A DNA stretch of 64,000 nucleotides from Eretmocerus hayati (GCA_029851415.1 CM056741.1:71910282-71974281); one strand, 5' to 3'; shown: positions 1 to 22,700, counted from the stretch's first letter. Notes: generated from the letters alone by a model not told the origin. Numbers and translations are program-made.

Positions 1-1665
1 AATTTGGCCGCAAGATGGCACCACGGACACTGTTTTAAGGCTGCGGAGTGCCTTTGAGAATGATTCTAGAATAAGAGTATGAACAATCTATTCTGTACGC
101 ACCTTTTAGCTTGGTCCAGATTCACGGCTACATTCGTCGAAGAGATCCACCGATCCGAAATTTATTTCTGTTTGAAATTAATCTACTTCAAACACCGAAA
201 TGTATTATACTTAAGTCACTAAAAATGTGAGTGTTATGGCAAAGGAGAATCTTAAGTCATAGTTCTACAGAATCTGAACCAAAGAAAGGAACATCGTGAT
301 GTTAAACACTGACGTGCAAAAGTGCGTGAATTTTCTAATGTGTTACAATCAAATACATCAAGTGTAGTCGTGTGAGACAAGCTCTACCCCACGTTCTTAA
401 TCATAACTTAAAACCCATATCATATCAGATGAAGAGTGAACCACACCGAATCAGCTCTCAACTTGGCAGAATGAGCAAAAATTAGAGAACACATTATATG
501 GGGGGAAAGCGGCAGGAAGGAAAAGTCTGACATTAGTAAGATTTGCATTTTCATCCGAATCTCCTTACTACTTTCAAGTTAAAAATTTTGGAATACTGAT
601 CAGTATACAAATGTATCTCGAGATTCAAGTGACAAAAGATATGGTCGAATGCGGAAAAAACGAATAGGTGAATTTTTCACGAAGATAGTGATGTATTACG
701 TAATGATGCGAAATTGACCATTATAGAGGCACACTGATTGCCATGTTTGAGACTCGAGTAGCTTGATCAACAAGTGGTTGATAATTTCACAGTTGATTTT
801 TCTAATCCCCAGACGTCAAAGTACCGATTCTGCGATCAACTAAGCTGTGAGCAAATACACACTTCGGCTATATATTGGTACCTTTCGATGAAAAAAGAAG
901 AGACTCAAGACTCCACAGATCTCACTACGTTTTGCGAATAATATTGTATGGAGAATCAATTTAGCTGTGGGATAAGTATTACTTAAACTATATTTCATAC
1001 ATCCGCCCCTTTTTTCAATAGAATAATCAACAGCCGGTCTACGAGTCTCTGTACTGACCCTGTGTAGTTCACTCAAAGGAAAACTAATAAATAGACCGAA
1101 TGCACGCTTGCATACTTTATTAACAAATACAAGTTTACAAGTTTTGCTCAATCACACAATTAATTCTTCTTGACTTGGCACAGTCTTGCATCCTTTCTAC
1201 CAGTGAGGCAGTTATATTTACAAATAAGCTTATAAAAAGTTTGTCAACAATCTTGTATTCGAACCATTCTATACATGTGTACATAATCGAATAGAGTTTA
1301 TTCTTTTTGATCTTGAAGTCAAAGAGAATTGTTCCATCACTTTCCTAGTCTCACGATTCTTATATAAGAAAATAACAAGAAGGCCAATCTTTTTGTAGAC
1401 ATCAAACGAAGATGTATAAATAATACGAAAAATTGCGAGCCTTGCTACGTTGAGCGTTTAAATTTCCATCGAATAATAATCCAATCTAAAGTGATGATAT
1501 TAGATCATTTGCCCAGACTATGTTGAACTCATTTCAAGATTTTCAGATTCCGTTCATATGACGTTAATACTGCAAGAGAGGTCTACTGCGTAAAGACTCT
1601 TAAATTCAATATAGCTCATTCATTCCATAAAACTTTTCACATCTATGTTCGATTCGAGTGGGATG
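1..1665. other. Intergenic AT-rich sequence, no gene seen
   Basis: No exon, conserved protein segment, RNA gene or repeat was recognised here. Open frames are short, start at non-ATG codons and have no recognisable residues. The stretch ends at the foldback element beginning near 1670. Confidence 0.6.
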
Positions 1666-1669
1666 TATA

Positions 1670-2897
1670 TGTTACGTACCAAACCCGAAATCGTACACTT
1701 CGCGAACGGTACAGCCGATTCTGTACCATTCGCGAATGGTACACCACCATTTGTACCGAGCCCGATATTCCGGGTTCGGTACAGCAGAGTCTTGTACCAT
1801 TCGCGAACTGTACAGCCACCTTGTACCGAGCTCGATTTCGAATCGCGCCATATGGCTCGGATCGTGTTTACAAATGAGAATTGTCTATAAATGATGATTA
1901 GCAAAATGATATGTATTGACGAGTTCAACCAAGTACAGGTAACGATCGAGCTTGCACAATGTATCCCGATAATACTTTTCGTGATGAGTTCAACTCAAAA
2001 TTAGATATTCTTGGAACACCCGATAGTTGTAAGTTCATAAAAAGTGAGACAGAATGACGAGACCTTGTGAAGCTAATTAGTGAAATTGAAAAGAAATCAT
2101 TCAGGACCCCTCTGGAATACAGAAGATTGAAACAGTTTGACATATATATTGTTGGCGATATTCCTCGTCTAATCTTTCCAATGAAAATAGCACTTCAAGA
2201 AGAAATTCTCAGTCGGTAAAAAATCGTACTAAATCACAACAAACCCTCTGACCATGTAATGTTAATATTCAGACAATGAGACTGATTTTGGGGATTTCTT
2301 CTTACAGTGAGACGACGAAGTGAGATATTACGTAGAAAAATCCGAAATCTACGATATACTGATGAAGTATATTAAATGAAGATAGATTCATGATGAAACT
2401 GGGTTTGGCGGTGTCCACAAGATGTATTATGTCATCAAAATAAGATACGCGAACATACCCCGTGCAGTGATTCTAATGTTTATGGAACTGTGTGTCACCG
2501 TGTGTAAGAATATTCTGTTTTACTTTTTATGAATTTACAACTATCGGATGTCCGAAGAGCATCTAATTTTGAGTTGATCTCATCACGAATAGTATTATCG
2601 GGATACATTGTGCAAGCTCGATCGTTACCTGTACTTGGTTGAACTCGTCAATACATATCATTTTGCTAATCATCATTTATAGACAATTCTCATTTGTAAA
2701 CACGATCCGAGCCATATGGCGCGATTCGAAATCGAGCTCGGTACAAGGCGGATGTACAGTTCGCGAATGGTACAAGACTCTGCTGTACCAAACCCGGAAT
2801 ATCGGGCTCGGTACAAATGGTGGTGTACCATTCGCGAATGGTACAGAATGGCCTGTACCGATCGCGGAGTGTACGATTCCGGGTTTGGTACGTAACA
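1670..2897. mobile_element. Foldback MITE-like element with ~390-bp inverted ends
   Basis: The arms (about 1670-2056 and 2517-2897) are inverted copies of each other, starting TGTTACGTACCAAACCCG and ending with its reverse complement. TATA flanks both sides (1666-1669 and 2898-2901), so the target duplication is TATA or a nested TA. Each arm carries short palindromes built on GTACCATTCGCGAATGGTAC, interleaved with GAGCTCGGTAC and CCCGATATTCCGGG-type motifs. The ~460-bp centre has no recognisable coding frame. It is a non-autonomous DNA element; superfamily is uncertain (a TA target would fit Tc1/mariner). Confidence 0.8.
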
Positions 2898-2901
2898 TAT
2901 A

Positions 2902-4232
2902 TAAAAATACCAGAATCGATGATAACTTAATACCACTTCGGAAGATATTTGTGGTGTTTCTCCGGCAAATTATGTTAATTCATATAGAATTATTGCTTTC
3001 TATTGTCCTATGGACGAATCGGAGATTTTACACCCGAGAGTCAAAAACTGGATGAGAAAGAAAATCGCAGGACATAACAAATATCTGTGAACTGTGTCAC
3101 AATAAATAAGAATCGAAGCTCAAATATGCTAACACATTTTTCCTTCCTCAAAATTCAACTTCATGTCACGGATTCATTTTGGTTGTGTCTTTTTTTCTTC
3201 GTTATTAATAAAAATGGCAGCACAGTGAACTATTTAAAATCACCGAAGGAGGAAGTGAAAAGATCTTGATAACGAAAGCAAAAGTATCACTTCCGTACAA
3301 AAGATTTCGTCTGGGCAAAATCATCATTGGCCTCTTCAATAAGTAAATAAAGAAGTCAGCTCTGGGCAAAAGGTTATGATCGTTAATAAAATCCCATCGA
3401 CCTAATTTATGTGCATCAATTTTACAAGCGTCTAATGGTGCAATAAGGTTATTACTAAAAAATCAACAAGGGTACTTATGGACAAGAGACCGGATTAGAG
3501 TTAATGTAGTATGAAATGAAGGAGTTCTGAATGTGATTGACTCAAGTCGCAAATTCACGACTAAAAGATCTTATAATACACTGGGCTGCTTTGGCTTTAT
3601 GGTCAATACGTAGATTTTGTGTGCATACACAAAAACGAGAGATTTGTTCCATTTCAAAATTCGACATGATACCATAACAAATGAGAACTTTGAATTTAGG
3701 TTTGTGGGTGATAAGGATAGGAGTGGACGCATAGCCAGTACTGCATTTAACGTGTACTCTGTGTATCCGTGAGCGTTCCTAACTGAAGGTAAAAATTGAA
3801 CTGATTGTTGATCTGTCGTCAAAAAAATTTCTTCTCACATAATCGAAAAACTAGTGAATATCACGAGATGAATAGGATTCATCTTTTTGTATAGATAGTG
3901 AGCAATAATTCAAAAATTCCAGAAAGTTCATTAAAAATAGTTCACGGGATTGACTGAACCCTCTAGTAATCCGGGAGTAGGCATGCGAAGAGAACTTTCT
4001 GATCGAAATCAAAATCCCTCACCTAACCCAGTTATAACACGATTCAAGTAGTTTCATGAAATATTTTTGATGCCAGAATAGATTCAGAATCCCATTATTT
4101 GTACATAAGTAATTCTACGAGAAAACGATGGACCAAGGTTTAGTTCCAGAGTTCTTTTCGAGTAATTCTTTTCGATTCTATAGGTCTAAATATGAGCATC
4201 TGCCACCATGAAGAAATTGAAAAAATCATTCG
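2902..4232. other. Intergenic, no gene seen
   Basis: AT-rich sequence between two foldback elements. I see no coding exon, RNA gene or clear repeat. Confidence 0.55.
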
Positions 4233-4238
4233 GGGTCC

Positions 4239-5340
4239 TGGCGCACTAATCAAGATTGAGTTTTACATTTTTTTTGCAAAATTTTTGGATTTTTATTTAC
4301 TAAAATTGTTAAAGCTCAAAAGCAACGTTAGATGGAAGGGGCATGTTTCAGCGCATCTGGAAGGTGAGCAAAAAACCCATCATAAACCATTCTGGAACTT
4401 CGATTTTCATCTAATCTCGGTCGTACATGGGCGATTCCGTGAAAATTATTTTTTCATTTTTTCTTAGAAAGCCAACTTTTAAAAATTTCCAAAAATACTT
4501 TTTTTCACGTAAAAAGTTGTGTTTTTCACGGAAAACTCACTTCGAATCTGCGTTTTTGAGTTTTAAGCTATTTCTCACACAGTTTTTGAACTTTGATGAT
4601 AAAAAACCTCAACTCTCTGCGCATGCGCAGGAATTAGGGATTTTGAACGCATTTTTCTCGAAAAGCTGAGGAAAATTTCTACAAAAAAACCACTTGCCGG
4701 GTTCGATTCCATCCAGTAGAAGCGGAATTGCAGCTTCTAAATAATAGAGGGTGAATTGAGTAAAAAATGAAGGTATCCAGGCAACCGCTCGAGCGAATAC
4801 GAAACCTCGCATCAACCTGCTTCTTGTACTGGCTGTTAAAATTCATTGGAGCTTTGGTTTAGACAACAAAATTCAACTCAACAAGAGGTCATTTTGAGAG
4901 AAATCTTCTCAGCTTTTTAAAAAAAGCGGTCTCAAAATCCCCAATTTCTGCGCGTGCGCAAAGAGTGAGTTTTTTATCATTAAAATTCAATATTTGTCTA
5001 AAGAAAACTCGCTTGAAATCCAAAAAGGCTCATTGAAAATATTTTCTTCGTCAAGTACCCAACTTTTCACATGAAAATAATGTCTCTTTAAAGAACTACA
5101 AAGAATAATTTTTTGACAAGAAAATGAGGAAGTAATTTTCATGGGATCGCCCTTATATGACCAAGGTGAGATGAAAACCGGAGTTTCGAAGTGGTTGTTG
5201 ATAGATTTTTCGCTCACCTTTCAGATGCGCAGAGTCGGGACCTTTTATCTGACGTTATTTTCGAACTATAAAAATTTCAGTGAAAAAAGTTACGAAAATT
5301 TTGTAAAACAATTCAAAACATAGTTTTGATTAGAGCGCCA
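4239..5340. mobile_element. Foldback MITE-like element, candidate 6-bp target duplication
   Basis: The inverted arms of about 440 bp (about 4239-4680 and 4915-5340) start TGGCGCACTAATCAA and end with the near-reverse complement (TTGATTAGAGCGCCA at about 5326-5340, one mismatch). GGGTCC directly precedes the left end (4233-4238) and directly follows the right end (5341-5346). CC could also belong to the inverted repeat, so the boundary is uncertain by two bases. Both arms contain a TGCGCATGCGCA-like palindrome (near 4619 and 4950). The centre of ~240 bp has no recognised gene. It lies just downstream of the Klc stop codon. Confidence 0.8.
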
Positions 5341-5346
5341 GGGTCC

Positions 5347-5890
5347 AAAGAAATATCTCCAATGTTCTTAATGATGGCAGATATTCATATTCTGACAAAG
5401 AAAATCGAAATAGTTTACTTGAAAAAAAATCTGAGATCAACTCTTCTTGGTCTATCGTTCTCTCGTGGAACTTTTCATACATAAAAATCACGAGAGCCGA
5501 CATTAGAAGTTTCCCTGGTTCATAGATCGTTCCAAAACATTCGGCTTATTTGACATATGGCACCCCAACTTTCGGGTCACGAATTTTCATGCTCAAACAA
5601 AGTTTTTCAAAATTATAATTGATCTTGAAATCCACCAATATAAGGTAATTCGTCTCTGATTGGTGTGTAAACGAGTCGATCTGTAGAGGTCCTAAGCCCG
5701 TAATACCATATCCTCTATTTGTGCTAAAAAATTATTCGATCACTATCCGGCATACTTCAAAAAGAAAAACAACAAATGGAAATATGAATCAAGTTCTCGA
5801 TGAAACAGAAACACTGGAGGAGTGGATCGAGCTCGGGATTGAGGTTCAAAGGGAAAACAATGCAATTATACCAAGAAAAATCTCATCTCT
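5347..5890 (-). other. Presumed Klc 3' UTR and 3' flank
   Basis: This stretch follows the Klc stop codon on the minus strand. I did not find a canonical AATAAA within the first few hundred bases, so the 3' end of the mRNA cannot be placed from sequence. No other gene is seen. Confidence 0.35.
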
Positions 5891-14916
<9,026 letters not shown>

Positions 14917-15839
14917 GTCAGGGCCTTGGTACCACGAGTCTAGACTCTACTCGACTTTGCTTACAACTTTCTAGCCTGTCAATAAAGTTGCGCGTGCGCG
15001 TAAATGCAGATCATGCGCGCAGCAAGCGCAAACGAAGAATATAAACATTACCCTATAAACAACTGTTGATTAGTGGGATAGAGGATAGATTCATCAGAAT
15101 GTCACGGTGGTTGACTGCAATGCCAAACTATGAGGCTTTTCGTAATTCTTCTCTTTCCTTCGGGATGGTGAAAATGGATGCTGACGACCTCTATTGAATG
15201 TATGACTCATTGCCATAAGGATACGACAAATTTGAATGGCAGCCATTCAATTGCTCTAGTTGAAGGTCGCACATACACCATGCGAGAGCTTCAACTTTCA
15301 CTATTCATTGAGGCAAATCTTACAGAAGCAATCATTGAGATTACTTCTTAAGGGGGTAAGAATGATGTGCCAAGAAAATATCATTTAATTGGGTCAACTT
15401 TTGGAAATGAACTTCCTCATTCGCTCATGTTTAAAGCTGCTGATGAATCTATCAATGAGACACCACGATTGGCCCTATCAGTTTTTGTCAGTCTTGAAAA
15501 TGATTCACGCCAGAAGCTTACAAGGACACCGACACGAGATGTCGAAAAGATGTCAACAGCTAGAAGACTGAAATATTGGGCTGAAAAATGTTCACAATCC
15601 CAGGGCTGCTAACGTGGAAGGGCTCTGATTGTAGTCCTCCCCTTATTTGCCCTTCACAGGTTTCTACATTTTCTTCTTCCGAGGAATGAGGGGGAGGGGT
15701 AGCCACGGCAATAGTCTTACTCACATTCTGTATGCATTCAGCGTTTTTGACATATCTGTCCTACCCATTGGTAAGGCGGTTGCGTTTCAGCGCTGCTCCA
15801 AGGTATAAACATTGGCGTGATCAGTAATCGGCTGAGGGG
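14917..15839. other. Klc 5' flank; no protein gene seen
   Basis: Contains the unmeasured Klc 5' UTR. A strong minus-strand donor-like site (GTGAGTAAG, 15716-15724) could end an upstream non-coding exon of Klc. An 81-codon plus-strand frame at 15367-15612 has no recognisable family. ALU-like or tRNA signals were not seen. Confidence 0.4.
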
Positions 15840-16560
15840 TCTCTGGGTAGTCTCGCGTACCTTGCGCGCGCGTTGCGGCCGGCACGTGCGTTAATTAATG
15901 ACTTTTAAACATTTCGCTCCGGTGTACAGAGTGCAGGAAAACTGTGTCTCGCTCCAGCTTCTTCTGGATATGTCTCATCCGTCTCGCTCGCTGAGCAGCG
16001 TGCGGCTATCGATCAGAGGCGCTCAACACGTATAAAGAGCAGCGTTGCGACGTGTGTGTATCTCGATGCCGCAGTGGTTGCGAAGGGGGCGAGAGGCACG
16101 CTCTCAGCTGCATGGGGTGAAATGTGAATGCCATAGACGGTCCTCCGCTGAACCGAGTCCGGAACACGAAACCACCGACGAGGAAGCCGCCGTCGTCGTC
16201 GTCGTGGTTGCGTCACCCGCGAGCGATCAGGACAGTGCGTCGCGCGAGGGATGCGAAAAACTGGCGCATCGCGTGTAAACTTTGCGGGGTTGAAAAACGT
16301 GCTTGTGATGTTCGGTCCGGAAGGCAGACCAGATGACTAACTCGCAAGGAGCGATGCTCGTGCTTCGTCGAGGGAGGCACTACGGACACTGAAACGCGCG
16401 GGGAGCGACCCACCACGAGGGTGGCAAACTGGCAATACGACTCTGTGAAGCTCGAGTGCGTGCGCCTCTGTCACCTGCTGTCACCCCACAACGTGTACGA
16501 GCCACCCCCGATGCGCCCCGAGACACAACTGCGCGGGCGCAAAGGGTGTTTTAAACCACT
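15840..16560. promoter_or_regulatory. CpG-rich block, candidate promoter region
   Basis: Sharply higher in G+C and CpG than its surroundings, with a GTC trinucleotide run near 16190-16206. It lies upstream of Klc (minus strand) and could hold its distal promoter or that of a divergent gene. Overlapping frames on both strands here are compositional artefacts. Promoter role is inference. Confidence 0.35.
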
Positions 16561-16756
16561 CGCGTTGCCTTCTGTATTTCCGCTTTTTGGCTGGCGCACG
16601 CGATTATTTGAATCACACCCGCGCAAAATCTCTAGTAGTATATGGAAAATCCACGAGCGTACTGGCACTGATGACACCTTTTTTTTCTTATTTCTCAACT
16701 ACTTTGAGAAGTTATTCTGCAAGACATTATATTGCTCGCCTCCGAATTCCAAATTA

Positions 16757-16857
16757 GTAAGGACCTAGCCATGCAAATAAGGACTTTCTAAGGACATAAG
16801 GACTTTTCAAATCAAATAAGGACATTCTAAGGACTAGAAGGACTGGAAGGACCGGTA
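16757..16857. repeat. AAGGAC short interspersed tandem repeat
   Basis: About eight copies of AAGGAC(T/A/C) spaced 6-22 bases apart, most preceded by T or AT. No function is evident. Confidence 0.75.
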
Positions 16858-16859
16858 GA

Positions 16860-19800
16860 CACCCTGAACAGCCAACCAGAAGAATGTGGAAGCTATACGT
16901 CGAAGCGACATGTAAGCTCAGAAAAACGAGGTGGAATTTACATATCTGTGAAGCCGATTATGCGAATGGTGACAATATCGCAGACCTTCCACAAATTTGG
17001 CACAAATCGGATACGATGGTCGCTTTGCCCAGATTTTTTGCAGAACGCCGACACAAAGCGTATATCTACAACTAACTATTACGATAAGTCTATGCGTTCC
17101 GATTCATTCTCCTTGTTGAACTACTTATGGAAAGGTCCACTGTGTGCCGTATCGAGGGAAATTAATGCATGCCAACGTATGTGTAAGGCTCCACTAGTTA
17201 CAACGGTCGCCATTGCAGGACCTCGATTTCCACGCTTTCGTAACTATATCTGAATACTTTGAAGGATATCTGGAAAATTTACAAGATTTACTTTGATTTA
17301 TCAATGTAGAAGCTGTTTTGTCATTTGCTTTGAAATTGAAAGACCCTATTGATAGAACTGAAACAGTATAAACTACCGTTGAATCCAAAACGTGAAGTTA
17401 TGTCCATCATATCGTGATCAGTTCTTCTCAAATCAACTTACAGCGAGTAGCAACTCAGCAGCAAACGTTCAACAAACATTTATTTGCGCTGAATAAGCTG
17501 GCAGACATTATGCGTGCAGATCATCGATACATGATTTCAGAAATATGAGAGATAGTACCAGAGTCAACATTTCTCCTTGAAATTGATCAATTACATGCGA
17601 GTAGCGTAGAAACAAATATACGTATCTCGTGTGGGAAACTTTTTTCTTCGTGAAAACCATACTGTCGGCTTCGCCGACGTCCAGTAAGGTTTCGACGAAG
17701 AAAAAAATTTTCAGCACTCGATACGTAATATACTATTTCGGCTAGTTTCTGTGATATCAAGAGAATTCAACTGCAGTATACAGACAAGAATTTCCCAATA
17801 TCTGCGTATGTACATTTCAGGTATTTTATGTACCGAGTCGCGGAGAAGCATCCGTTTTCACGAATAATGAGTGCTGAAAATGAATTTCCCGGGCAGGGTT
17901 CGAGAAAAATTCCAGGAAACATCATCTGTCATCACGTGTCTGGGCAAGCCTGTTAGTGTTCATGTATCACGTTTGTACAACGGTTGGTACACTTTTCACG
18001 ATCATTTCATGATCGCGACAAGGTCACTGTGTTTGATTCGGATTATTAAGAGACGCACGAGAGCACACAAATTGTATCGAAAGTACTTTTTTGCTCGACA
18101 TGGCATGTCCGGCTTTTCTGACGAACTGCGTCTCGTATAATAGTGTGGATTAATTAATTTTATGTACACGTGTTATTTCCATACGAGTAACTAAAATACC
18201 AATCTTGTCAACAAAATGATATGGTTCTATATATTACTAAGTGATTGAAATATCTTCAACGAGTCAAGTATGAGTTTTCGATTCGTTAACAACTCTAACT
18301 TCATAATTATTCATAATAAGATTGAATTTATGACAATTTGAGTGTTTATCGTTTTGAGTAATTTTACCTTAATACCTTAATCCATTAAAGGGAGTTGATG
18401 AACCGGTAGTCAGGTAATTCAAACCAACGAAAAGTTGATGATACATACTCGTGAATAGAGCGTGTGCCAAAAATAGTGGATTTAAGATTAAAATATGCAA
18501 AGGAAAGTGATAGGATCGGTCAAGCAATCGAGGATCTCAACGAGTTTGGAAAATTGACATTTTTGAAATGATTCCAGTGACGAAAAAGAAAATCGAATCA
18601 TGGATCAAATCAGTTTTGATCGGCGATACTCATTCATTGACGAACATCTGCCAGAGATTATGATGATCATCCTTTACCGCTTATTGCTAGTGCATTCACA
18701 CCGAGCTGTTGCGGTAATAATATACCAAATCAACACTAATCTATGATCAATCTATGATACGTTGATGCGACTTATTCGTTCAATTTTTCCTCCATTTATT
18801 CTCAATCGAGAAGCCTGGGGAGAAAAATTGAATTCCCAGAAGCTACATGGCGCAAAGCTCGACCATTTCCTGAAATAATACAATGGCTTTTTCTTCAGAT
18901 TGAATAGATAAGCCTTGCTCTCAGCATACGTTCTCGCGGGATTTAATAGTTTTAGAGATCTCATCATCAATATGCAAACATTCCTAATGCATAAACAACG
19001 ACTAAAATTTTCAGCGAACTCTTACACAAGTGCGAACGTCTTCACCCATCATTGTGCACGACGTAAATTCTACTGGCCAATATTTCATGATACGTAACGG
19101 AGCGTTGCACAGCGACAATTCCGATGAAACGCTTATAGAATTATAATTATACATAGCTTGCGATCATTGAATTTTCAATAACGGTACCTGCGGGTAGCAG
19201 CAATAGGAGGAATATAAGAAGATAAATAACATCAAATATGGAGCTACACATCATATCAGATATAAATCATGAATACTACAATTTGGATGAGGAAAATCTT
19301 CTAGGGTTTTTGAAGAAGATACTGGAACTTTTTTTTCCTTACAAAGATAGAGTCACTCTTAACTTGCAATACAAGATTATTTTAACGAAAAATCATTTGA
19401 TGTTTACACTAGTAACTTGATCTATCTCTATTCAGATAAAATGCTTTTTGTAACTTCCATATTGTTATATAAAACAATATCTGATAATATCAAATTAAAG
19501 TCAATATTCTAGTTGTAGATACAAACTGTGCATTAATGAGAGAATAAGATGACAAGAAAAAGAAAATTGGTGACATTTAATCTTCATCTTTATTCATTAA
19601 TGTATTCGTACTCATGCTTTCCAGGTTCACCTCCACCCTGGCTAGCTTGATAGTGAGATACCTTCAATAGATTTTGAGTGCGAGTAATTAAATATTCAAC
19701 AAATCATCCAGCAGAATCTTCCACGGGGGAAAATATTATCACACTTCAAATTAAATGGAGAACTGATCTGTGGGTGATTAGCATGTTCTGTTAAAAAGTG

Positions 19801-20200
19801 GTTGGTTCATGAAATCATACAAAATGTTCTTGTAGACAGTGAATGTCAGCCTTGGTGAATCCAAAGCTCATCACTAAAAACTTGTTGTTCATCAAGTTCA
19901 TTGACATGGTGCAGGTTTCCAAACTCAAGATGGCAAGGGTGAGCATTGAGGTGACAAAATTATCAACTGTCTGGAAATGAGCAGCGTTCGTCAACCAAGA
20001 GCAAGGTCTGAGCATGATTGTTGGTGAGCCACGCTATCCAAGCGAGTCAGTATATAGCAAGGATGCCTGACCTCATTGACTGTCCTCAAACAAAACCATT
20101 TTGGTCTATCAAGCGAATGAGATTGAATGTAAACAGGATTTATGTGAGGTTGTACCCAGACAAGGAAAAGCAGTATAACGCATCCAAGGAGGCCCGAGCG
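16860..20200. other. Intergenic AT-rich sequence, no gene seen
   Basis: Only short frames without recognisable protein features are present on either strand. No RNA gene or clear repeat structure was noticed. Confidence 0.55.
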
Positions 20201-21049
20201 AGGCAGCGTTGAACGTTGGAGTAACTGGCACAGATCGTTTCTTTTTTTTTTCTCGGCTGTTCTCGGTTGCGCAGGTGAGTATATGGATGAGCACGAGTGC
20301 AGGTGAACGGTAAGTATATACGAGCGTACAGAGAGCTAGCTGGCGGTCATGCTCGATGGTTATTCGTCACGGCATTGTACACGACAATGACGCCTGGCGA
20401 AAATCGATGAAAAGGATCGTTTTCCGGTCGCACCTGCAGACCCCAATTGGCACCAGCAAAAGTTACACACTCGGTCAGCTCTCCCGGTGGGCTGCACTCC
20501 GCACCTGACATACGATACGAGGCGACGACGGTTGGACGCAATAAGGAGGAGAGAAAGGGCAGGGACCAGCAGCAGCGAGTGGGATATCCGTGGGCAGCTG
20601 CTGATGGCCATGAAAAATTTGGCCAGGACGCGAGGGCGTCCGGGACGCTTGTTGGCACTCGGACTCACCGCTGGGCCAGGTCCTCACGGTAGCTGGCGGC
20701 TGCGACGTTTCTCCAGGGTGGCCGCTCAGCCTGGCTCTCAGTGAGTCATCGTCGCGGCGCTCGTCTGCTCTATGGAGCGCAATAAAAACAGTAGGTGTGA
20801 CTTCACTGGACCGCTGGTTGTTCTGCTCTCGCTCTACGCTGCACTGGAATCTGGCTCGCACTCGGGGGCGATTTCGAAGGTCTCACTCGAGGATTCACTG
20901 GGACACGCGGGCCCGAGGCATCGGGCTCTCAGACTCTCAGCCTGCAGCGGAGCCAGAGCACGCCAGCACGACACGCACACCTTCTCCGAGACGCGTCGAG
21001 TATACTGCTAGTTTTGAGTCGGGCGCAGACCAACCTAACCTCGACGGGT
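20200..21049 (+). promoter_or_regulatory. CpG-rich block with strong donors, candidate 5' exon or promoter
   Basis: A pyrimidine tract is followed by TTGCGCAG|GTGAGTAT (donor at 20275) and, 35 bases on, by GAACG|GTAAGTATA (donor at 20310). A long G+C-rich, CpG-rich stretch follows to about 21.4 kb with many overlapping frames on both strands. No frame shows a known family. A non-coding first exon of a plus-strand gene that continues elsewhere is one explanation; this is inference. Confidence 0.3.
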
Positions 21050-21214
21050 CTGAGGCTGCCTTTCCATGGGACAAATATTTTGCCGGAATCAGCCCGCGAG
21101 ATTTGAAAACCCCTAACCTGACAATGAGTGCGAGAGAGATGGCACGACTTTGGTGTCTCTCTCTTACACATTGAGAGGGTACCCGCGCCATCTGCCATGG
21201 AAAGGCAGCCTCAG
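21050..21214. mobile_element. Short MITE-like inverted repeat, 165 bp
   Basis: Perfect 20-bp inverted ends, CTGAGGCTGCCTTTCCATGG at 21050-21069 and its reverse complement at 21195-21214. No obvious target duplication was found, so it may be a MITE or a chance-retained hairpin. Confidence 0.55.
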
Positions 21215-21409
21215 GAACGTCTGGAAGTGGTCTGGAACAACGGAACAATGTCAATGATGGCGCGCGCGCTCCACAGAAGATTTCGAATTGATGACGGCAC
21301 GACAGCGGACCGGTATACCGATCTATTGAGCGAATTGCATGCCAACAGGAGCTGTGCAAATGATAAGTACCTACGTGATACGTGCGCACTCATTGCTTTC
21401 ATTATTTAA

Positions 21410-22700
21410 TTCGAGGCCTGCGTGGAAGTGAGCCATGTGCTGATTGATGATGCTCTAATAGGTATGTAAAGAGAAATTGGAACATGGACAATCGTCAATT
21501 TTGGTGGCTACTCTTTCTATATATTATTGGAACTCGTATTGGAAACCCGTAAACCAAGCTCATGTAGAGCTGAATTTTTTAGGGCTAACATATGTTCGTT
21601 CAGACTAGATTGAACGAAATGGTCACCTCCATTACTTAGGACGCAAGTTTTTATTTTCTTATTCAACAGACACACGACACTTACCTCATATTACTTGGGA
21701 ATTATATCATCGCGCACGCGAACCTCAGCATAGCGTTTATCGAGAACATAGTATCAAGTCTCATTCGTTTGCGCCCTGTAGGCCTCCTGTTCTAGTGCCA
21801 CAAACCATGACCACTTTTACCTGCAGTCTACATATTGGTTTGCACTATTTTTCCTAAAAAAAATACATCCAACCGCAACTACCGTGAATGAAGGTTTTCT
21901 AACTGATTCGGAAACCTCAGAAAATGATCGCTGCAGTCATTGGATCATGATCATAACATCTAGATCAATGACGTCTCAGCTGAATAATAAAAGTCTCTCG
22001 TCATTATGAGTTCAGAATAAGAATCATTATACCTCGTCAGTCGATGTCTCACGTTCTGCTTTCTCAAAGAAAACATGTCAAATTCGTGACAGCAGATTTC
22101 TCTCTCAATTCTCCACTCAAATCAATGTTTCATCCTCAAAATCGTCTCTCGTCGTGATGAAATTCGGGCCATTCTGTTCTCTCGTCGAGACCTATATTAT
22201 ATCAATCATTGTACACAATAGCTCATACGTTATTTTCAACGATGTCTGCTCCATTTCTCAGACGATCTTTATGTATGGAATTCATGCGCAAGTGAAACAA
22301 AATGGTACAAGTTCCATTCCGATTTGGAGATTTTTGTGATAAAAAATTTGGCTGAGTGAAAACATTCATGAGGATGTCTGGATTTCCAAAAATGCCGATA
22401 ATATGGACAATGGCAAACAAAGATACATTGTTGGGGGTTCGAATATACATCGTAATATAGAAGCTGGACCTCGTGTCCACTGTGAGCTTTGATAGAGTAA
22501 ACGTGAAATTGCACATTTCTCGTTCATTATGGATTCGGAAGATTTACAAATTTTGTTCCGAGATCAATACATTTTGCTGATCTCTCTACACTCTTTTCCC
22601 AGCAGCATATTTTTAAACGATCCTGGTATAAAGCGATCGATTAAAATAATTGTGGGTGGTCCCAAATGAAATAATCCATGGTCCACTGTGTAATAAGTAG
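21410..22700. other. Intergenic, no gene seen
   Basis: AT-rich, with overlapping short frames on both strands near 22150-22520 that have no recognisable family. Confidence 0.5.

Noticed and set aside
4690..4716. B-box-like GGGTTCGATTCC as a tRNA
   Set aside because: No A box or cloverleaf at the expected distance; it lies in the loop of a foldback element.
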